DNA from: Fratercula arctica
Lineage: Eukaryota; Chordata; Aves; Charadriiformes; Alcidae
Direction: 5' to 3'
Assembly (NCBI GenBank): GCA_947846985.1
Contig: CANTUZ010000008.1
Span: forward strand, 23,207,352 to 23,271,351
Length of the DNA stretch: 64,000 nt
The stretch's first letter is position 1. Every line of letters begins with the position of its first letter. Below, in pieces: positions 1 to 9,903 of this stretch. The notes beneath the pieces are model-generated. The model had not been told where the DNA came from, ran no database searches, and was given only the letters and a program-made list of their open reading frames with translations. The position numbers and the translations under genes are program-made.

Positions 1-755
1 CAACCATAAAGAAGCAAAAGCGTAACTTAGGTGATTACTAATTCAAACATTCATTCTTTCTAATGATATTGTGGCAACCTGGCAATAAGGAAAAAACCTT
101 CAAATAAAATGGTAATACTATGCCTGCAGAATGGACTATAGAGTTTGTAATCAATGTGGAACAGAAGTCCATGTAAATAGTGAATCTTAGTGGAAGTAGA
201 AGTCTATTTGAATGGGCTGTGTAGATCTGCTTTGAAGATCCAGAGGCTGGATGTGGCAATAGACAGGCCTTTAAATATTTGGTTTAATCTGTCTAGGTTT
301 TGAATAATCACTTTATTCCACAAATGCTTCTGTTTTGCAGAGGACCCAGGGTTTTCAGGCTTCTAACTAAAATACAGGTATTTATATATAGCACATGTGC
401 TGCATAAGAGTGGTTCTCCAGTGACATGTTGTTATGATAATAAACACTTTAAGGTCCACTTCTTCAAAGAGGACATTAAGCAAAGCAGTCTCAATATTCT
501 GAGCTTGTACATGCTTCTGTTGAGAGAGTGAAGCTCAGTGTGTATGGTTGTCCAGTTATATGGCATAAAATGCTACATGTGTTTCTACAACTAATTACTT
601 TTTTGTCTGCTGTTTTCTGAAATATCTTGGTTTTAATGAACTTTGAAAGGAAAAAACCCAAAACCAAAATAAAACAAACAAACAAAAAACCCCCTGTCTA
701 TGGTGTTGATTTCTTGCTTGAAAATTAGAGATATCCCAGTGAACTGTTGAATGCT
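1..755. other. Unique flank, no gene seen
   Basis: I see no gene or recognisable transposon here. The short open frames have no family features. An A/C-rich low-complexity tract (runs of A broken by C, about 651-694) is the only notable composition feature. Confidence 0.6.
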
Positions 756-1147
756 TCATAGAACTATAGGATAGTCTGGGACCTTTGAACATCATCTAGT
801 CCAACACCCCTGGCATGGGCCGGGATATCTTTCACTAGACTGGGTTGCTCAAAGCCCCCTCTAGCCTAACCTCGAACGCTTCCAGTGGTGGGGTATCTAC
901 AACTTCTTTGGGCAATCTGTTCCAGTGCCTTGCCACCCTCATTGCCTGTGTGTGGTTAAAAAAAAAAAAAACACAACCAACCAACCAACAAACACCAAAA
1001 ACAAAACCACAAAACAAAATGCCTCACACCCAAAACCACCAAAAAAACTTCCTTATCAGTCAAATTGGATATAATCCAATCTAAAACTATTGCCCCTTGT
1101 CCCATCACTACAGACTTTGGGAAAAAGTCCCTCCCCATCTTTCTTGT
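756..1147 (-). mobile_element. CR1 LINE 3' fragment, minus strand
   Basis: Read on the minus strand this is the 3' end of a CR1 element. It contains the conserved stretches for 'gttgctcaaagccccc', 'ctgttccagtgcc' and 'ccccttgtcccatcac', seen here as reverse complements. It keeps no complete domain. The CR1 match stops exactly where the long LTR begins at 1148, so the LTR inserted in or beside this CR1. A poly-A plus A/C tract (956-1016) has expanded within it. Confidence 0.8.
956..1016. repeat. Poly-A and A/C-rich low-complexity tract
   Basis: A run of A (about 13) is followed by short A runs separated by single or double C. It lies inside a CR1 remnant and interrupts its 3' coding tail. Confidence 0.9.
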
Positions 1148-2317
1148 TGTGGAATAATTACTAAATTGGCTAAAAAATACAAAAGTATGACATTGTTCAC
1201 ACATTAAGGAAAAGTATAAAATCAAGAGGCCTCTGAGGTAGAAAACAACTGCAGCTGGCATGAAGAATACAACATCCGCGGTTCCCTGATAAGGATGCTT
1301 GTGAAGTTACATGAGGTACGGGGCAGGATGCAATTATTCCGTGGCTTTACCTTATGATGTATAGCAGATACGGGGAAGGGACGATACCATGAAACAGATA
1401 AGCTGCCAATTAGCTGCCTGCTCGATACTCGGAGCCAACATTTTGTCAAATTTTGATGAAATGCTGTCCTTTGTGCAAACTTTGCTCATTATAATGTCAT
1501 TATAATACCAAAACACACCTCCATCCCAAAGGCTACCCGCCTCCAAGGTGCAACCACTCCTTCTTGAGTCTGCGCTCTGAATTTTTCGTAAACTATACCT
1601 TTAATTGTGAAGCGAGAGAATTTTACACCAATCATAATTAAGGTATTTATGACTAAAGTCACTCAAACTCCACCTTGAAGATAACAAATAGTATAAAAAT
1701 AGCCCAAGAAAGGGGGGATACCCAGGGAAGACACCATCGTGAAGAACTCCATCACTGACTTCCGGGATAGTCAACGGGCTGAGCCTTTCTTCCCCTCCCA
1801 TAGGGACGCCTTTGGGTAAGACTTAGATTATACTGAGTGCTTTCTCGGGAAACTTAGAAATTTCTCTAGAGAATCTCTTTCCTGCATTTATAGCCAGGAT
1901 GGATCGTTTATAACTTTGTCACGCGTTTGATATATGTAATAATACTTTCATTTGCACATGCTTTGCAGACAGTGTATTTATCACCGGCAATCCTAAGAAC
2001 CTATCTATCTGTTGTTTAAATAAACTGCACTGTTTAAGTAGCTAGTTGTTTCGGTTTCTCACTGAACGCGACCAAAGAGTCGAGAGTGGCCGTGCTAGTT
2101 CATGAGCACGACTAGACTGAAGGTGCAGTCCACTATTAGTGTATCCAAATCGTAATAGTTTAATACATATTAAACACGATTGGACTGATAGTGCTGAATT
2201 GGGCATCACATCAGAATTTAAACCCAGCCGCACCTAGCCTCCCACCTCGGTGAGGAGTGTTAGAATGCAAGGGGGTTTATCTTCTGCCAAAACCGCTTTG
2301 CCCCTTTCCACGCAACA
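1148..2317 (+). mobile_element. Long (~1.17 kb) retroviral LTR, copy A
   Basis: The element begins tgtggaataattac and ends cacgcaaca, with TG...CA ends. It matches two other copies (3787-4958 minus, 34688-35855 minus) along its whole length. A TATA-like box (tataaaa, 1692-1698) and a polyadenylation signal (aataaa, 2019-2024) in the expected order suggest U3 of about 540 bp, a long R, and U5 of about 280 bp. The internal open frames (for example the minus frame 1352-1546) recur in the other copies only because the LTR is repeated; I do not think they are genes. The left flank is cttgt and the right flank tatag, so no target duplication remains. I do not recognise the family. Confidence 0.8.
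1692..1698 (+). promoter_or_regulatory. TATA-like box of long LTR copy A
   Basis: The tataaaa heptamer lies about 330 bp upstream of the aataaa at 2019-2024 within the LTR. The same box is present in the two other copies in their sense orientation. It is the expected U3 promoter element. Confidence 0.6.
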
Positions 2318-3786
2318 TATAGGTGTATAATTTTGAATTGTGCTTTGCAGAAGGCCTTAGTAGCAATTCGTAGCTCAATATGATAAAATGAGACTGTCAT
2401 TGTTCCTTGTCTAATTCTGGCAGTAGCTGCAAAACAAACCAGTGATTTCAAAAGTCTGTCTACAGAATGTTATTCTACAAAGCAAAGAAAAATGAAGTTA
2501 TGTTTCTCAGAAACCGATCTTTTATAACCTAAGCTTACTGGAAGGCAGCAAAGAATTCTCACGGGTGCAGTAATTCCAAACACTTAGTAATCAATATAAG
2601 CTTTTTAAGTAAAGTTAACTACCTATTGCTTTGACTAGGGCCTCACTGCAGTATTACTAATACTGTAAGTTGTTTTTCTTCCAGTTCATCTAAATATTAG
2701 TTTACCTCTATTTTCCTAATGCAGTTTGTGTAGTCGCTGTAAACTCTTCTCAGTTAGGGGGGAGTTGGTAGCCAGTGTATCAAACTTGGAAGTAAGAAGT
2801 CTTCCATTTGACTTGAGACGAATATTATGTTCATCTATTGCTGCAGGAACACACGTTCCTCTTATGAATAATTCCTTTGGAGCTTGCAATCCTTTATCTG
2901 CACTGAGAGCTCCTGCTGGAGCTTGCAAATACTTATGAAGCTGTTTCATCCATTGTATTTTGTATGTACTTCTGCATAAGTCAGAATGTGCTCTGCTCTG
3001 TGACCTGACCCTAATCTGAAGCAAACTTGCTCTTTATTGGGGAAAGCTGATGCAGAAGTTTTTAATCCTCTGGAGTAGCATTAACAGTTTCTTCATATCA
3101 TCAGGCTTGTGGTGCCCCACCACACAACTCCCTGTAGTCCAACCTTTCTAACCTACATCCCTGTGTGATATGAAACTGTGGTGTTTCCAACAGACAACAG
3201 TTAGAAGTTACTGAATGCTGTTGAGTTAATTTGCTTCCTTGATCCTAACTCCATTAAAAAAGAAAATACTTAAGAGAAATTCGATGGGCATACAGGTAGA
3301 GGTAGTAAACAGATATGACTGTGGAGACTGATATGAATGTGGAGACAAATCTGTAGAGCTTCTGATTGCCAGTTCTTTGTGAAAATTAAGTTGCACAAAA
3401 TTTTTATGTGGAGCTTTGTCCACTGCTGTCTCCCAAGTGCTTGCTCTGGCCCTTCGAGGGATTTTCAACATGCAGATATCTGGGAGACCAGCACAGTAGT
3501 GTACAAGCAATCCAGGTTTTTCTGGACTTACTTCAGTCAAACATCAAAGCCAAGGTCAGCAGTCAGTCTTGAGAATTAGCTGTAACTCGGATTTTTTTGG
3601 TGTTAGCCCTGAGCTGATTTGCAGCTTCTTCTGAACCTTGTTCAAAATATATCTTCTGGTTTGCCCCTCACTAGAGTCTTTTAAGTCTACCCCTAGTCTA
3701 ATCCTTCTGTGCACCAGGTAGTGATGCTAAAATGGTGTAATGTAAAGCTAATTAGCCTCTAACATGGGGCAAGTCCAGTAGCAGGT
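2318..3786. other. Unique spacer between inverted long LTRs
   Basis: No transposon is recognisable in this 1.47-kb spacer between the inverted LTR copies A and B. The only coding-like item is the possible minus-strand exon at 2716-2971. Confidence 0.6.
2716..2971 (-). CDS. Possible minus-strand terminal exon, unassigned
   Basis: On the minus strand an open frame runs from about 3024 to a TAG at 2716. A plausible splice acceptor (gacttatgcag) ends just before 2971, giving about 84 codons of balanced composition. Segments include QLHKYLQAPAGALSADKG and NIRLKSNGRLLTSKFD, rich in polar and charged residues with no low complexity. I do not recognise the family, and no upstream exon is identified. 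The overlapping plus-strand frame (2726-2938) looks like a shadow. It could be the last coding exon of a host gene, a decayed processed copy, or chance. Confidence 0.2.
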
Positions 3787-4958
3787 TGTTGCATGGAAAG
3801 AGGCAAAGCGGTTTTGGCAGAAGCTAAACCCCCCTTGTGTTCTAACACTCCTCACCGAGGTGGGAGGCTAGGTGCGGCTGGGTTTAAATTCTGATGTGAT
3901 GCCCAATTCAGCACTATCAGTCCAATCGTGTTTAATATGTATTAAACTATTACGATTTGGATACACTAATAGTGGACTGCACCTTCAGTCTAGTCGTGCT
4001 CATGAACTAGCACGGCCACTCTCGGCTCTTTGGTTGCGTTCAGTGAGAAACCGAAACAACTAGCTACTTAAACAGTGCAGTTTATTTAAACAACAGATAG
4101 ATAGGTTCTTAGGATTGCCGGTGATAAATACACTGTCTGCAAAGCATGTGCAAATGAAAGTATTATTACATATATCAAACGCGTGACAAAGTTATAAACG
4201 ATACAGCCTGGCTATAAATGCAGGAAAGAGATTCTCTAGAGAAATTTCTAAGTTTCCCGAGAAAGCACTCAGTATAATCTAAGTCTTACCCAAAGGCGTC
4301 CCTATGGGAGGGAAAGAAAGGCTCAGCCCGTCGACTGATCCCGGAAGTCAGTGATGGAGTTCTTCACGATGGTGTCTTCCCTGGGTATCCCCCCTTTCTT
4401 GGGCTATTTTTATACTATTTGTTATCTTCAAGGTGGAGTTTGAGTGACTTTAGTCATAAATACCTTAATTATGATTGGTGTAAAATTCTCTCGCTTCACA
4501 ATTAAAGGTATAGTTTACGAAAAATTCAGAGCGCAGACTCAAGAAGGAGTGGTCGCACCTTGGAGGCGGGTAGCCTTTGGGATGGAGGTATGTTTTGGTA
4601 TTATAATGACATTATAATGAGCAAAGTTTGCACAAAGGACAGCATTTCATCAAAATTTGACAAAATGTTGGCTCCGAGTATCGAGCAGGCAGCTAATTGG
4701 CAGCTTATCTGTTTCATGGTATCGTCCCGTCCCTGTATCTCCTATACATCATAAGGTAAAGCTGCGGAATAATTGCATCCCGCCCCGTACCTCATGTAAC
4801 TTCACAAGCATCCTTATCAGGGAACTGCGGATGTTGTATTCTTCATGCCAGCTGCAGTTGTTTTCTACCTCAGATGCCTCTTGATTTTATACTTTTCCTT
4901 AATGTGTGAACAATGTCATACTTTTGTATTTTTTAGCCAATTTAGTAATTATTCCACA
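3787..4958 (-). mobile_element. Long (~1.17 kb) retroviral LTR, copy B
   Basis: Reverse-oriented copy of the LTR at 1148-2317, 1172 bp long. It is flanked by a perfect 5-bp target duplication, caggt at 3782-3786 and 4959-4963. This fixes the LTR ends as tgtggaataa...catgcaaca in the sense direction and shows an intact solo LTR. Over the ~660 bp I aligned by eye with copy C there were about 20 differences (about 3%), mostly transitions. U3, TATA, polyadenylation signal and U5 hairpins are as in copy A. Confidence 0.88.
3919..4014 (-). repeat. Nested inverted repeats in U5 of the long LTR
   Basis: A perfect 18-bp palindrome-like hairpin (gtttaata-tg-tattaaac, 3930-3947) is enclosed by imperfect arms (ccaatcg and cgatttgg) and outer arms agtcca / tggact (3919-3978). 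A second hairpin, cgtgct-8 nt-agcacg, lies at 3995-4014. Both are present in copies A and C. In sense orientation they lie downstream of the polyadenylation signal, so in U5, where retroviral RNA often folds into functional structures. Confidence 0.75.
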
Positions 4959-4963
4959 CAGGT

Positions 4964-5960
4964 TTGATTTCCCTAGGAGTGAACTGCACATGCCCCAGTA
5001 CACTTCCAAGGGGGCACTCTATTTCTGGATGTTTAGATTGTTCACTCTTCAGAAACGCTTGCTGTAATGCAAGTTGGGTAGAAAACGGTACAGCTTAAAT
5101 TAATACCTGCCTTCTGTAATTTCATAATTATGTAATTAAATATTGTTGTAGGTGGTCCAAATCATACTCCTGGGGGGCGGGGGGAGGAGGGGGAGAATTA
5201 AATTAAACTTTCCTTCCATATTGCAGAAATGGAGGCTTTTAAAATAAACATAGTAATATTGTCTCCTGCCAGAAACTCTTAAGAAATGCTGTAATTTATT
5301 TTAAAGTGGCCAGATCTCTACATGTAATTTTTCATCAATTATTGTATAAAACATTTTGGATTTTAAAAAATTGTAATAGGTTTGACAAGCACTTGACTGA
5401 CATCATGTTGATTAAATATAATTTCCTCTGACAACCTCAATGAGACCTCCTACTCACAGTAAAAGCATGAGCTAATTGAATCCTTTTTTAAAAATGCTTT
5501 GGCATTTCAAACTATAAAACTGACACCAGGCCCCCTTCTCCCACACAGCTGAAATATATGCCTTTCTGATGGCTTCTTTTGGTGTGTTGCTTGGGTAACA
5601 TTAGGGCTTTTTGTAAATGCATCAGGACATCTTTACTGTGTTCTGAATGAGAAATACGGAAATAGAAGTTTGGGGTTTGTTTGGTTTTGGTGGTGGGTTT
5701 TTTTTGATGGGGAAACTCTGAGTTTAAGCACAGAACCATCAATTTACAGTTCTATGGGTGATCAAAAACCTGGGATAGCTCAATTTTATAAAGACAGAAT
5801 ATCACAAGATTGGACTGATTTAGCAGTGATCTTTTGTTCCAGTTTCAGTGAAATAAAATTAGGTTAAAGATGCTTGGGGAGTGAATAAGACTGTACATAC
5901 AGTTTTATTGATTCCATACTTTATATAAAGATGTTTTTATAAAACAAGAAAAAATTTTTA
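4964..5960. other. AT-rich unique sequence
   Basis: No gene or known repeat is visible. It holds a G-rich patch near 5169-5193 and a G/T-rich tract near 5670-5708, which reads as the reverse of the A/C tracts seen elsewhere. Confidence 0.6.
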
Positions 5961-6678
5961 TATGAAGGTGAGGGAGCCAACTAAGGAAGGAGCCCTGCTG
6001 GACCTGCTCTTTGTAAACAGAGAAGGACTTGTGGGGGATGTGACAGTTGGAGGCCGTCTTGGGCACAGTGATCATGAAATGAGTTTTCAGTTCTCAGAGA
6101 AGCAAGGAGGAGGGTTAGCAGAACTGCCACCATGGACTTCCGGAGGGTAGACTTTGGTCTTTTCAGGAGCCTGCTTGACAGAGTCCCTCAGGAGGCAGTC
6201 CTGAAGGGCAAAGGTGTCCAGGAAGGATGGATGTTTTTCAAGAAGGAAGTCTTAAAGGCACATGTGCCGTAAAAGACCAGCCTGGCTGAACAGAGAGTTA
6301 TGGATACAACTCAGGGAAAAAAGGAGAGTTTATGGCCTTTGGAAGAACGGGCAGGCCACTCAGGAAGGCTACAAAGATGTTGTAAGTCTATGTAGGAAGA
6401 AAATTAGAAAGGCCAAGCCCAACCAGAACTTAACCTGGCTTTGGATGTTAAGAACAATAAAAAGAGTTTCTATAAATATGTTAGTTATAAAAGGAGGACT
6501 CAGGAGGATCTACATCCTTTATCTGATGAAGGTGCTAACACAGTGACAAAGGATGAGGAGAAGGCTGAGGGACTTAATGCCTTCTTTGCCTCAGTCTTTA
6601 GTAGCAGAGTCAGTTGTTCCCTGAGTACCCAGACCCCCGAGCTAGTAGATAGGGGTGGGGAACAGAATGAAGCCCATC
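5961..6678 (+). mobile_element. CR1 LINE, 5' half of a split copy
   Basis: This is the upstream part of a 5'-truncated CR1 that resumes at 12088. It starts inside the ORF2 endonuclease (LDLLFVNREG and a conserved SDH near 6071) and runs through the linker (WKNGQATQEGYKDVV, KRRTQEDLHPLSDEGA, EKAEGLNAFFASVFSS). It stops at cccatc, the provirus target site. The frame is broken by shifts near 6150 and 6430-6450. The last CR1 bases match those at 12088-12093, so one continuous CR1 was interrupted. Confidence 0.92.
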
Positions 6679-6689
6679 TGTGGAGATAG
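5962..6689 (+). pseudogene. CR1 ORF2 remnant: endonuclease C-terminus and linker
   Basis: Three short frames together encode the end of the apurinic-type endonuclease domain and the linker before the reverse transcriptase. The conserved SDH triad segment (GHSDHEM) is present, but the N-terminal catalytic residues are absent because of 5' truncation. Frameshifts and stops make it non-functional. It ends within the retroviral LTR by read-through. The reverse transcriptase continues from 12088. Confidence 0.85.
6673..6678. repeat. Left 6-bp target site duplication of the provirus
   Basis: cccatc directly precedes the LTR TG and is repeated at 12088-12093 directly after the 3' LTR CA. A 6-bp duplication is characteristic of alpharetrovirus-like and some betaretrovirus-like integrases. 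Confidence 0.93.
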
Positions 6690-7082
6690 AGAGTAGCGTA
6701 GGGAATCTGTTTGGCCTTGATGAGACAAAGCTGTACCCGTGAGAGGCGCCTTGAGAGAAAAGTTAAGCAAGTGCCAGGAGATATCAGCAAGGAAAGGAAT
6801 GTGAAAAGCAAAGCTGCTGCTCCGCGTGAACAGTCAGAGACGACCAGTTAGAAGACACTGAGAAGTGCGTGGCAATCAACATTCAACCTATCAGCAGGAT
6901 GCTGCCTGCGCGTGGACAGCTCGTGAAAATAGCATGCAACCAATCAGTAGGAATTAGAGCACGTGAGCATAATACTATAAATGTAACGGTTAAGCTGAAT
7001 AAAGTTGGAATTGACTTGCATCATATTGGTGCGTTCATCTTTCCCTGTGCCCGCACGACTGAGAGTCAGTTTGGACCCAGCA
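6679..7082 (+). repeat. ERV1 5' LTR
   Basis: Begins tgtggagataga and ends ggacccagca. TATA (tataaa) lies at 6976-6981 and the polyadenylation signal (aataaa) at 6998-7003, only about 22 bp apart, which implies a very short R as in alpharetroviruses. Compared with the 3' LTR it lacks a 7-bp stretch (acacata) upstream of the TATA box. U3 is about 300 bp. Confidence 0.95.
6976..7003 (+). promoter_or_regulatory. ERV1 LTR TATA box and polyadenylation signal
   Basis: The tataaa at 6976-6981 and aataaa at 6998-7003 sit in the 5' LTR, and the same pair is in the 3' LTR. The close spacing means the signal lies near the transcript start, the arrangement known from short-R avian retroviruses. Confidence 0.75.
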
Positions 7083-7084
7083 AA

Positions 7085-7102
7085 TGGTGACCCCGACGTG
7101 AT
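7085..7102 (+). other. Primer binding site for tRNA-Trp
   Basis: tggtgaccccgacgtgat follows the 5' LTR after a two-base spacer (aa). It is the 18-nt tRNA-Trp primer site used by avian sarcoma/leukosis-type viruses, with no mismatch to the canonical sequence as I know it. It places the element among alpharetrovirus-like avian ERVs. Confidence 0.92.
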
Positions 7103-7228
7103 GAGCATTGTTGGACCAAAGGCTGGAGTAAGTAACGCGGGGATACTACCGCCGGGCTGCCAAAGAGAGGCAGGAGCAGATCCGCAAAGCCACAGAAAGT
7201 GGGAGCCACCTAGAGTGGGATCGGTAGT

Positions 7229-8857
7229 ATGGGTTCGGCTGTATCAGCAGTGGGAAAAGCAGCGGTACAAAGTTTGCTGCAGCTGGCAAAAAATGCCGGG
7301 GAAAACCTCAGTGAGGGTGCTTTACTGGCACTGTTATCTTGGTGCCGACAACGAGGATTGCTCAGAAATCCGAGTCAGTTGTTTGACCTTCCAACATGGA
7401 CTCGAATTGGAGTGGAAATGTGGGAAGCAGTGCAGTCAGAGAATAAGGAAGCCCGGAACCTGGCAGGCACTTATCAACAGGTGAGGGGACTGAATGCAGG
7501 CATGCATGGGTCAGCTGTTATCGCGGCAGCAGCTTGGCGAGTTCTAGACGTGGCGGGCGAAGACGAAACCAGCTCGATGCCAGACGCATTTCCTGTGATA
7601 AAACAGTCAGAAAAGGAGTTCTGAGGGGCGTCTGACGAATGGACATTTTCGCCGCCACCGCCGCCACCTCTCACGCCTCCGCAACCGACCGCTCCGCCAT
7701 ACTCTGGTCTACCGGAGTCATCCACGCAGTTTCCCCCCGACTCTCCTCAGCCTATGGAAACATCATCATCCTCCGAGGACATTCGTCCGAAAACCATCTA
7801 TCCACCTAAAGATACTGCAGAGCTCCGTGACGCTCTCCGCGAACAACAGAACACTATGCAGCAATTGCTCACGGAAATGCAGAGACTTGATAAGGGTTCG
7901 AAAGCAGGCGCGATACGGGCTGCTTATAAAAAGGCTCATGAGGTTATCAAGGAGGGTTTGCAGGCGGTTGAGGAGAGGGTGTGTGGGAGTCCGGGAACGG
8001 GTGATCCATCTGGGGTAGCAGCAGACGAGTCTGGGGATACACAACAGTATCAGAAAAGGGAGATAGTATTAAAGAACAGAAAGTGAGGAGATGGATTTGT
8101 ACTATGTTAGAAGAAGCGGAGATGGGTTTATAGGATGCGAATGAGTATTTGACTTGGAAATTTTTTGCTTGTATGGATACGTGATTATTGCTTATGGTTC
8201 CCTGAAGGGTAGTCCTACGATTTGGCTCAGTGGCTAAAAGTGGGGGAGGAATTGCAAATGCAGGAGACGCTGCACTTGTCCTTGCCAGAAGGAATAATAG
8301 TTACTTGGCGAACTGTATACACTGCCATACGAGCAATGCATCCCGCAGAGCAAGCCCTGCAAGGGGTTGCTGGAGGGGCACCACAAGCTCCCCCAAAGGA
8401 ACCTCAGTCTTTTGAAATGACACCCCCAGTTGCAGACCCTCAGCCTAAATATGCTCAAATTCCCAATTCTGAAAAACATTACCAAAAACAGAATTCAGGA
8501 GGCGAAGAGCCAGAAGATCCCTTTGATCCTGGCCCAATAAATCCAGAGACTGAACCTGATTTATGTCCACCTTTAACCCCGATTAAAGCTATGGCTGCAT
8601 CTGCTACAACTGCGGAGGAGATTTTACAGCAACAGAGACGAAAGTCATTATTGTGCTCCTCCATTCTTAAGCCTCCTCCATTTGCGCCAGGTATCGCGTC
8701 TGTTCCTCCTTCTCAACCGCTTATGCGTGCGCAGCCGGAATCGGGGTATTGCAGTGTATTGTCAGAATGTCGGGGGAGAAGGACGGAGCTGGAGCCGCTT
8801 CGCTCCCGCCGCTGCCCACCTCACCCCCTCCCGTCCCCAGCCGTCTCCCTGAGATAG
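7229..8857 (+). pseudogene. gag: ERV1 gag remnant (matrix, late domain, coiled coil)
   Basis: One frame runs from an ATG at 7229 to 8857, broken by stops at 7622-7624 and 8084-8086 and several more to 8221. The start MGSAVS fits an N-myristoylated matrix protein, and residues 1-130 look like a retroviral matrix domain. A proline-rich stretch follows with an overlapping late-domain motif PTAPPY (7685-7702), which would recruit ESCRT in an intact virus. A glutamine- and leucine-rich coiled coil (REQQNTMQQLLTEMQRL) is next. The last part (8222-8857) is proline- and acid-rich. I cannot identify capsid or zinc-knuckle nucleocapsid, so the 3' part of gag seems lost. Confidence 0.8.
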
Positions 8858-9850
8858 AAGTGGTGTTTTTGTATGTCTGTTGTGTAAGTGTGTGTGGGCG
8901 CCAGCTTATATCTGCTGATCAGCATCTGTGCTACTGTTTGTTTGTTGTTGTGTGCAATGTCATTTGTTGACTCCACTTGAGCAGGTGTTCTGCCCGGTGT
9001 GGTACTGTTCTCGTACGTGACTAGGGCTGACACACTGTCAAGCGAAGAAGTTTGTATATACACAATGTTTAGATGTAAGGCGAGCGCACCCCAGGTAGAT
9101 AGAGCCTGATGGGCCATAGAACCGATGGAAGTCCTGAAATATTGGGGGAGTTTTCACCAGCCAACATGCTTACGCTCTTGGGAACGGCTTACCCATGCAG
9201 GGCGTATGGCTGGTTGTTTGTTGTTTGCCTATAAGATAATGGTTGATTGGGAAAAGGAGTTAAGCCAAAATCTATAGGATGCTATGTAGGAAAATGAGAA
9301 ACTTAAGGGTGAGCTCTTGTTGCAAGGCAGACTTTTATGTCAGCCGTAAGTGATGAGAAAAAAAAAAGAAAAAAAAAAGAAAAAAAAGAAAAAAAAAAGA
9401 AAAAAAAGAGAAAAGAAAAAAAAAGAAAAAAAAAGAAAAGAAAAAAAAGAAAGAAAAAAAAGAAAAAGGGAACAATTAGAAGGGAAATGTGCCGCATTAG
9501 CACAAAAGTATGCCATATGCACTACGAGAAAGCGGCAGAAAAAGAGAAATAGGACACCTGATTCAAGCAGTACTATAGAGATACGGTTTTTTTTTTTTTC
9601 CCTATATGTATATATGTTATTGCACGCCTTTGTAAATTACTCTGTGTTATACCCTGCGAGACTAAATGAACCCCAGCAGAAGCGGTCTCTTGAGCGGGGG
9701 GGTGGAATATGGGGAAGCAACGGAAGATCAGCAAGGAGGATTGTAAATACACTGAGGGGACTTGCACCTGGGTGCTGGAAAACACATATATCACACTAAT
9801 TGTTATTCAGTCTCAGATGCTTGCAAGAAAAACACTTAGATGACATCAGT
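8858..9850 (+). other. ERV1 unassigned internal region
   Basis: I cannot assign this kilobase to a named retroviral gene. In one frame, pieces before and after the purine tract read as a possible coiled coil followed by a basic stretch (EKLKGELLLQGRLLCQ, then REQLEGKCAALAQKYAI and TRKRQKKR), with stops between. The basic run could be a surface/transmembrane cleavage site or a nuclear signal; the sequence does not decide. Protease and the catalytic part of RT are not recognisable here. Confidence 0.5.
9357..9469 (+). repeat. A/G purine simple repeat inside ERV1
   Basis: About 110 bp of A runs (3-8) punctuated by single G, all purine on the plus strand. It gives lysine/glutamate/arginine-only frames on plus and phenylalanine-rich frames on minus, which are artefacts. 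It lies inside a possible coiled-coil remnant and probably grew by slippage after insertion. Confidence 0.95.
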
Positions 9851-9903
9851 CTGTAATGGACTCAGGGACACCTTATCTAGCTGCTTGAGAATCCTGGCCT
9901 GTT

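Noticed and set aside
1352..1546. Repeated 64-residue frame seen at three places (also 4560-4754, 35458-35652)
   Set aside because: Its conservation follows from the shared LTR. The frame is antisense to the LTR and crosses its U3, so there is no evidence of a protein.
2726..2938. Plus-strand frame with Cys and Arg residues
   Set aside because: It overlaps the better minus-strand frame and lacks features; most likely a shadow.
9303..9552. Overlapping lysine-rich (plus) and phenylalanine-rich (minus) open frames
   Set aside because: They are translations of an A/G simple repeat and have no codon evidence for a protein.
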